The notes under the pieces were generated by a model. The model was not told the origin of the DNA. It did not search any database and saw only the letters and a program-made list of their open reading frames with translations. A DNA stretch of 64,000 bases from assembly GCF_002091635.1 (NCBI RefSeq), contig NZ_BDAC01000022.1:21237-85236 (forward strand), in the 5' to 3' direction. This DNA is from Pseudomonas indica NBRC 103045. Lineage in GTDB: Bacteria; Pseudomonadota; Gammaproteobacteria; Pseudomonadales; Pseudomonadaceae. The position numbers were made by a program, and so were the translations under genes. Below are positions 58,541 to 64,000 of the stretch, piece after piece. Numbering within the stretch: position 1 is the stretch's first letter; each line of letters begins with the position of its first letter.

Positions 58541-60883
58541 GTGTCGAAATATTGGCGTTCGTTGATTTGGCGTCGTCCCTGGCTGCTCTGGCCGTTGCTC
58601 GCGCTGGCGGCGCTATGGAGCGCGGATCGGCTGTTCCCGTTGCCGCTGCCCCAGGACGATCTGGCGCGGGTCGTACTGGCCGAGGACGGCACGCCGCTCT
58701 GGCGTTTCGCCGACCGTGACGGCGTCTGGCGCTATCCGGTGAGCGCGGCGGAGGTGTCGCCTTACTACCTTGAAGCGCTGCTGACCTACGAGGACCGCTG
58801 GTTCTACAGTCATCCCGGCGTCAACCCGCTGGCCCTGGCCCGTGCCGCCTGGCAGAACCTGCGTGGAGGGCGGGTGCTGTCCGGTGGCAGCACGCTGTCG
58901 ATGCAGGTGGCGCGTCTGCTCGATCCCCACGAGCGCAGCCTCGGCGGCAAGCTGCGCCAGCTTTGGCGCACCTTGCAACTCGAATGGCACCTGTCCAAGG
59001 ACGAGATTCTCCAGCTCTATCTCAACCGCGCGCCGTTCGGCGGCACGTTGCAAGGCGTGGCGGCGGCCAGTTGGGCCTACCTGGGCAAGCCACCCAGCCA
59101 ACTGACCCGCGCCGAGGCGGCGTTGCTCGCGGTGCTGCCCCAGGCGCCCAGCCGGCTGCGTCCGGATCGCCATCCCGAGCGGGCGCAGGCGGCGCGGGAA
59201 AAAGTGTTGCGGCGTCTGGCCGAATTCCAGGTCTGGCCGCAAGGGGCGGTGACGGAGGCCCTCGAAGAACCGGTATTCCTCGCCCCGCGCCAGGAACCCC
59301 GGCTGGCACCCCTGCTGGCCCGGCGCCTGAACGTACCCGGCAGCCCGCCGCTGATCCGCACCACGCTCGACGCCGCGCTGCAACGCCGCCTGGAAGAGCT
59401 GCTGATGGGCTGGCGGGCGCGCCTGCCGGAACGCACCTCGGCGGCGATCCTGGTAGTCGAGCACGAAAGCATGAAGGTGCGCGCCTACCTGGGCTCGGTG
59501 GATATCGGCGACGCCCGCCGCTTTGGTCATGTCGACATGATCGCCGCCTCGCGCTCGCCGGGTTCGACGCTCAAGCCGTTCCTCTACGGCCTGGCCCTGG
59601 ACGAGGGACTGATTCATTCGGAATCGCTGCTGCAGGACGTGCCGCGCCGCTACGGGGACTACCGGCCGGGCAATTTCGCCGCCGGTTTCACCGGGCCGGT
59701 GTCTGCCAGCGAAGCCCTGGCCACCTCGCTCAACCTGCCGGCGGTGCAACTGCTGGAGGCCTACGGGCCCAAGCGCTTCGCCGGTGAACTGCGTAACGCC
59801 GGCGTGCCGCTCGCCCTGCCGCCGCTGGCCGAGCCCAACCTGGCGATGATTCTCGGCGGGGCGGGCAGCCGCCTGGAAGATCTGGTCAGCGGCTACGGCG
59901 CGTTCGCCCGGCAAGGCCGCACGGCCCACCTGCGCTTCCATCCCGGGGATGCCCTGTACGAGCGACGCCTGCTGTCGCCCGGTGCGGCCTGGATCATCCG
60001 GCGCATCCTCAGCGGCCAGGCACGCCCGGACCGCGACCCCCGTGCCCAACTGGTGCAACGCCCGAGCCTGGCCTGGAAGACCGGCACTAGCTACGGCTTC
60101 CGCGATGCCTGGGCAATCGGCGTCGGCCCGCGGCATCTGATCGGCATTTGGATCGGCCGGCCGGACGGCACTCCGGTGCCCGGCCAGTTCGGCCTGGCCT
60201 CGGCCGCGCCCTTGCTGCTGCAAGTGCACGACCTGCTGGTCAACCGCGACAGCCAGCGCGGTATCGGCGTGCCGGTGGAGCCGGTGCCGGAGAGCATCGG
60301 CGTGGCCGCGATCTGCTGGCCGCTCGGCCAACCCATGGCCCGGAACGATCCGAACTGCCGCCGCCAGCGCTTCGCCTGGACACTCGACGGCACCACGCCG
60401 CCGACGCTGCTGGCCGCGGATCAACCGCTGGGGCTCGGCCTGCGCCAGACGATCTGGACCAATGCCCAGGGCCTGCAAGTGGACAGCGGTTGCCCCGGCG
60501 CCACGGCGTCCGAGCGGGTGTTCTGGCCGGCGCCGCTGGAGCCCTGGCTGCCGCGTCGCGAACGGCGCAGCGCGCGCCTGCCGGCCAGCGACCCGGAGTG
60601 TCTGCCCCGGCAGGCGTCGGTCGCCGCGCCGTTATCCATAGTCGGCGTGCGCGAGGGCGACAACCTGCGCCGTCCGGCGGGCAGCACCGAGCCCCTGCGG
60701 CTGAGCCTCTCGGCGCTCGGCGGCAGCGGCCGGTACTGGTGGTTCCTGAACGGCGTCCCGTTGGCGGAACGCGTCTCCGGTCAGCCGTTCGACCAGGCGT
60801 TCAGCCGCGCCGGGCGCTATCAGCTCAGCGTGCTCGATGAGGCGGGGCAGACCGCCCGGGTGGAATTCGAGGTGACTGAATGA
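58541..60883 (+). CDS. pbpC: Penicillin-binding protein 1C
   Basis: 780 residues: N-terminal transmembrane helix, transglycosylase domain (EDRWFYSHPGVNPLALARAA with the catalytic Glu, GGSTLSMQVARLL, GKLRQLWRTLQLEWHLSKDE), transpeptidase domain with SxxK at Ser 342-Lys 345 (GSTLKP), SLN and KTGTS, and a C-terminal BiPBP_C domain (GSGRYWWFLNGVPL). It polymerises peptidoglycan; PBP1C and YfhM-type macroglobulins are thought to act together in repair after protease or phage attack. The start codon is GTG with GGATGA upstream. Confidence 0.93.
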   Translation: MSKYWRSLIWRRPWLLWPLLALAALWSADRLFPLPLPQDDLARVVLAEDGTPLWRFADRDGVWRYPVSAAEVSPYYLEALLTYEDRWFYSHPGVNPLALARAAWQNLRGGRVLSGGSTLSMQVARLLDPHERSLGGKLRQLWRTLQLEWHLSKDEILQLYLNRAPFGGTLQGVAAASWAYLGKPPSQLTRAEAALLAVLPQAPSRLRPDRHPERAQAAREKVLRRLAEFQVWPQGAVTEALEEPVFLAPRQEPRLAPLLARRLNVPGSPPLIRTTLDAALQRRLEELLMGWRARLPERTSAAILVVEHESMKVRAYLGSVDIGDARRFGHVDMIAASRSPGSTLKPFLYGLALDEGLIHSESLLQDVPRRYGDYRPGNFAAGFTGPVSASEALATSLNLPAVQLLEAYGPKRFAGELRNAGVPLALPPLAEPNLAMILGGAGSRLEDLVSGYGAFARQGRTAHLRFHPGDALYERRLLSPGAAWIIRRILSGQARPDRDPRAQLVQRPSLAWKTGTSYGFRDAWAIGVGPRHLIGIWIGRPDGTPVPGQFGLASAAPLLLQVHDLLVNRDSQRGIGVPVEPVPESIGVAAICWPLGQPMARNDPNCRRQRFAWTLDGTTPPTLLAADQPLGLGLRQTIWTNAQGLQVDSGCPGATASERVFWPAPLEPWLPRRERRSARLPASDPECLPRQASVAAPLSIVGVREGDNLRRPAGSTEPLRLSLSALGGSGRYWWFLNGVPLAERVSGQPFDQAFSRAGRYQLSVLDEAGQTARVEFEVTE

Positions 60884-60983
60884 CCCCGGCCATCGGACGA
60901 CTGGCATGGGTAAACGGGCACTGGAATGCCATTATTTCGATGGCCTCACTGACCGGGCCGGGGACGTACGAGTGGTGAGAACG

Positions 60984-61754
60984 ATGGCAGCGTGGTGGTT
61001 GCGCCTGGTGATGGCTTTGCTGCTCTGTACCGATGCGCGGGCGGCGGAATTGCTGCTGTATACGGAAGAGAACCCGCCAATCAACTTCAGCCACGACGGT
61101 GTGCCCGACGGCATGGCGGTCGCCGTGGTGACAGAACTCCTGCGCCGCACCGAGACCCGGGCGGAGATCAAGGTCGTGCCCTGGGCGCGCGGCTACAAGA
61201 TGGCCACCACCCTGCCCAACGTCGGCCTGTTCGTGACCGTCCGCACGCCGGACCGGGAAACCCTGTTCCGCTGGGTCGGGCCGATCGTCAGTACCAGCAC
61301 CAGCCTCTATGCGCGCAAGGGCGAACCCCTGCCGGTCTCCAGCCTGGAGGAGGCGCGGCAACTGAGCCGTATCGCCGTGCCGCGCGAGTGGTATTCCCAC
61401 CAGGTCCTGGTGCGGCTGGGTTTCACCAACTTGGAGCTGGTGCCCAAGCCGCATGAAATGGTGCGCATGACCCTGCTCGGCCGGGTCCCGCTGATGGTCT
61501 ACGAGGACCAGTTGCTGCCGGGCTTGCTGAAAGAAGTCGGCGCGCCGCCGGATGCGCTTCAGCCTGTACACACCTTCATGCGCACCAGCAGCTACATCGC
61601 CTTCTCCTTGGAGACCGAAAAGGCGCTGGTACAGCGCTGGCAGGCGGCTCTCGACGACATGAAACACGACGGCAGCTTCGCGCGCATTCATTACCAGTGG
61701 TTTCCCGACAGCTCTCCGGCCGGGTTGAAAGCCGACCAGGACATGCTGCCTTGA
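60984..61754 (+). CDS. Periplasmic solute-binding protein (SBP_bac_3-like), no permease nearby
   Basis: 256 residues. Signal peptide (MAAWWLRLVMALLLCTDARA), then an extracellular solute-binding family 3 fold: LLLYTEENPPINFSHDGVPD, GMAVAVVTELLRRT, VPWARGYKM and FSLETEKALVQRWQAALDDM. The ligand is probably an amino acid-like molecule; it cannot be read. There are no ABC permease or ATPase genes next to it. It lies 147 bases before a chemoreceptor gene. The ATG at 60984 fits the signal peptide. Confidence 0.82.
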   Translation: MAAWWLRLVMALLLCTDARAAELLLYTEENPPINFSHDGVPDGMAVAVVTELLRRTETRAEIKVVPWARGYKMATTLPNVGLFVTVRTPDRETLFRWVGPIVSTSTSLYARKGEPLPVSSLEEARQLSRIAVPREWYSHQVLVRLGFTNLELVPKPHEMVRMTLLGRVPLMVYEDQLLPGLLKEVGAPPDALQPVHTFMRTSSYIAFSLETEKALVQRWQAALDDMKHDGSFARIHYQWFPDSSPAGLKADQDMLP

Positions 61755-61842
61755 GCGGCGGACGGTGACCGCACGTCCGGACAGGATGACCTTTCCTCAT
61801 GTGGCCCGGCGATCTGCCGATACGGCTTTCATCGGCCTTGCT

Positions 61843-61875
61843 TGTAATATTGTGTACATGTTTTGTATACAGTGC
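61843..61875. promoter_or_regulatory. AT-rich imperfect palindrome before the chemoreceptor
   Basis: TGTACATGTTTTGTATACA (about 61854-61872) is an imperfect dyad with TGTA ... TACA ends, in a short AT-rich island (TTGTAATATTG before it) about 30-50 bases upstream of the chemoreceptor start. Candidate operator or promoter; regulator unknown. Confidence 0.35.
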
Positions 61876-61901
61876 TGGCCGCCAGAATCCGGAGACCCCA
61901 C

Positions 61902-63833
61902 ATGCGCCTTTGGCAACGCAGTATTCAATGGCAGCTGATCCTCAGCATGGGCGCCGCCCTGCTGGCCAGTATCCTCATCGTGGTCGGCATCTATTCGGCG
62001 GTATCCAATCGCCTGGCCGAGCGTTACCTGATCGAGGGAGCCCTGCCGGCCAGCATCCTGGCGATTCGCAACGATCTCGAGCGGGTTCTCGCCGAGCCGC
62101 TCACCGCGGCGCAGGGTATCGCCGGCAACAGCCTGGTGGCGGACTGGTTGGCCAACGGGGAGGATGCCAGTGTCCAAGGTAGCTTCAGCCGCTACCTCGC
62201 CGGCGTACAGGCGCGGCAGAAGGCGCTGATCACCTTCATCGTCGCCCTCGACAGCGGCCACTACTTCACCGGCAAGGGGCTCGACCGCACCCTCAGTCGC
62301 GGGCCGAAGGAAAACGCCTGGTTCTATGGCTTCGTCGATTCCGGCAAGGACCGCTCCTTGGAAGTCGACATCGACCAGGGCACGCGCCAGCCGACGCTGT
62401 TCATCAACCAACGCATCGCCGCCGAGGGCAAGACGCTCGGGGTGGCCGGGCTCGGCTTCAGCCTCGGCGCCATGTCCGACATGATCCGCGACTTCCGCTT
62501 CGGCCAGGCCGGGCGCGTCTATCTGGTGAGCGCCGACGGCCGGGTGAAGGTGCATCCGCAGGCGGAGTTCAACGACAGCCGCGAGCTGGCGCAACTGGTG
62601 GGTGCCGACGCCGCCAGGAGGTTGCTCGGGGCGTCGAGCAAGGCCGTGTCGTTCGAGCGCGATGGCGAGACGTTCCTCGCTATCGCCCAGCCGCTGCAGG
62701 CCCTCGACTGGCTGCTGGTCAGCGAGGTGCCGGAATCGGAGGTCTATGCCGAGGCCCGCCAGGCGCTGTGGATGACCAGCCTGATCGGCGTGGCGGTGGC
62801 GCTGCTGTTCCTCGGCCTGGTGGTGCTGCTGGCGCGCGGGCTGGTGCGGCCGATCCGCCAGGTCACGGCGGCGCTGGTGGAAATCGGCGGTGGGGGCGGT
62901 GACTTGACCCGCCGGCTGCGCGAAGACCGTGCCGACGAGCTGGGCGATCTGGCGCGCGGCTTCAACCGCTTCCTGGAAAGCCAGCGCAGCCTGATCGGCG
63001 AAGTGCTGGCCACCAGTGAGCGCCTGCGCTTGGCGGTGGGGCAGGTGGCGCAGGTGGTGGAGAACACCGCCGGTCGCGCCGGTCGCCAGCAGGAAATGAC
63101 CGACATGGTGGCCACCGCCGTTCATGAAATGGGGCTGACCGTGCAGGAGATCGCCCGCAACGCCAGCGCCGCCGCCCAGGCATCGCAGACGGCACGCAGC
63201 GAGGCCAGCGGCGCGCGGCAGGTGGTCGGCCAGTCGGTGGCGCTGATCGAGCGGATGTCCGGCGAGATCGGCAGCGCCTCCGAGGCGGTCACCGAGCTGG
63301 CGGAGCAGGTGGCGTCCATCGACCAGGTGCTGGCGGTGATCCGCGGGATTTCCGAACAGACCAACCTGCTCGCCTTGAATGCCGCCATCGAAGCGGCCCG
63401 GGCCGGGGAGATGGGACGCGGTTTCGCCGTGGTCGCCGACGAAGTGCGGACCCTGGCCAGCCGTACCCAGTCCTCCACCGATGAAATCCAGCAGATGATC
63501 CAGCGCCTGAAGCAGGGCGCCGACACCGCGGTCAGCTCGATGCACGCCGGGCAGTCGGCCACCGGTACCGGCGTCGAGGCGAGCCAGCGCACCGGTCATT
63601 CGCTCGGCGCGATCACCGACCAGGTGGAGCGGATCAGCGACATGAACACCCAGGTGGCGGCGGCCACCGAGGAACAGACCACCGTCACCGAAGAGATCAA
63701 CCGCAACGTCCAGGGCATCGCCGACCTGGCCCACGCCACCGCCGACGAAGTCCGCGCCTGCCGCGAGGATTGCCGCACCCTCAGCCGCCTGGCCGAAGAC
63801 CTGGCGCGGCAGATGGGCAATTTCCGGCTCTGA
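61902..63833 (+). CDS. Methyl-accepting chemotaxis protein with dCache sensor
   Basis: 643 residues: TM1 ([20 protein letters not shown]), periplasmic dCache domain (about 40-300; [56 protein letters not shown]), TM2 ([18 protein letters not shown]), HAMP, and the signalling domain tip [20 protein letters not shown] then [18 protein letters not shown]. No C-terminal CheR-binding pentapeptide. It senses a small molecule directly or through a binding protein; the neighbouring solute-binding protein is a candidate partner. Confidence 0.92.
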   Translation: MRLWQRSIQWQLILSMGAALLASILIVVGIYSAVSNRLAERYLIEGALPASILAIRNDLERVLAEPLTAAQGIAGNSLVADWLANGEDASVQGSFSRYLAGVQARQKALITFIVALDSGHYFTGKGLDRTLSRGPKENAWFYGFVDSGKDRSLEVDIDQGTRQPTLFINQRIAAEGKTLGVAGLGFSLGAMSDMIRDFRFGQAGRVYLVSADGRVKVHPQAEFNDSRELAQLVGADAARRLLGASSKAVSFERDGETFLAIAQPLQALDWLLVSEVPESEVYAEARQALWMTSLIGVAVALLFLGLVVLLARGLVRPIRQVTAALVEIGGGGGDLTRRLREDRADELGDLARGFNRFLESQRSLIGEVLATSERLRLAVGQVAQVVENTAGRAGRQQEMTDMVATAVHEMGLTVQEIARNASAAAQASQTARSEASGARQVVGQSVALIERMSGEIGSASEAVTELAEQVASIDQVLAVIRGISEQTNLLALNAAIEAARAGEMGRGFAVVADEVRTLASRTQSSTDEIQQMIQRLKQGADTAVSSMHAGQSATGTGVEASQRTGHSLGAITDQVERISDMNTQVAAATEEQTTVTEEINRNVQGIADLAHATADEVRACREDCRTLSRLAEDLARQMGNFRL

Positions 63834-63857
63834 GCGGGGAGTTCGCCGGGTTTATCT

Positions 63858-63987
63858 GTAGGAGCGAACTCTGCTCGCGATGGGCCAGGTAGAGCTTCGC
63901 CAGCAGAGCTGGCTCCCACAAGAGCCCGGTATAGGGGCGAACTCATTCGCCTCCGAGGCTCCGGCGGTCGAATGAATTCGACCCTAC
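63858..63987. repeat. REP/REPIN cluster at the window's right end
   Basis: GTAGGAGCGAACTCTGCTCG (63858) with inverted partner CAGCAGAGCTGGCTCCCAC (63901), then AGGGGCGAACTCATTCGCC (63933) and GTCGAATGAATTCGACCCTA (63967). Slightly diverged copies of the units at 12332-12476 and 50006-50111, immediately downstream of the chemoreceptor stop. Confidence 0.8.
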
Positions 63988-64000
63988 GGGAGCCATGCCC

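Overview
The window is a piece of a high-GC gammaproteobacterial chromosome, almost certainly Pseudomonas and probably close to the P. aeruginosa lineage. From memory, the gene order osmE, Hsp70-like gene, oxaloacetate decarboxylase, ureC/B/A/D, urtE-A, marC, retS, purD, purH, fis, dusB, prmA, accC, accB, aroQ, dsbD, ctpL, gcbA, NUDIX, yciH, speA matches the PA4876 to PA4839 stretch of P. aeruginosa PAO1. The species cannot be fixed from the sequence alone. I see no tRNA, rRNA, CRISPR array, prophage or classical insertion sequence.

Layout. 1-9200: OsmE lipoprotein, an AEC transporter, a 28-residue membrane peptide, a leaderless lipase-like hydrolase, a Mut7-C RNase-fold protein, homospermidine synthase, a small lipoprotein, a GyrI-like protein, an Hsp70/YegD protein, oxaloacetate decarboxylase, a DksA-like zinc finger and a 2OG-Fe(II) oxygenase. 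9250-12500: a RAYT-type transposase that lacks the expected tyrosine, a large secreted alginate-lyase/Fn3/LamG lipoprotein and a REP block. 12500-22900: urea uptake (urtABCDE) and urease structural genes (ureDABC) on the minus strand, behind a sigma-54-type promoter with an NtrC-like palindrome. Two acetyltransferase genes sit among the urease genes, and two inverted copies of a four-palindrome element lie inside the cluster. ureE, ureF and ureG are not in the window.

23100-43900: core genes, nearly all on the minus strand. They are MarC, the hybrid sensor RetS, purD and purH, dusB-fis (with a duplicated 21-bp element upstream), a DUF3426 zinc-ribbon protein, prmA, accBC (with a clear terminator), aroQ, dsbD, a CtpL-like chemoreceptor (with a candidate Pho box), a GcbA-like diguanylate cyclase, and the plus-strand pair DUF2333-NUDIX.

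43900-47480: an accessory island of two tandem family 1 pectate/pectin lyase paralogues, each followed by a strong terminator. The second carries an in-frame TAG at codon 52. 47480-64000: yciH, speA, DUF2214-like and MATE genes; then an envelope block with a thioester alpha-2-macroglobulin and PBP1C, separated by two unknown envelope proteins on the other strand; then an orphan solute-binding protein, a dCache chemoreceptor and a closing REP cluster.

The best leads for something new are the amber-interrupted lyase, the tyrosine-less RAYT beside many REP sequences, the duplicated element before dusB-fis, the inverted palindromic elements in the urea cluster, and the unknown proteins between the macroglobulin and PBP1C. 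I do not see a complete, clearly undescribed multi-gene system.
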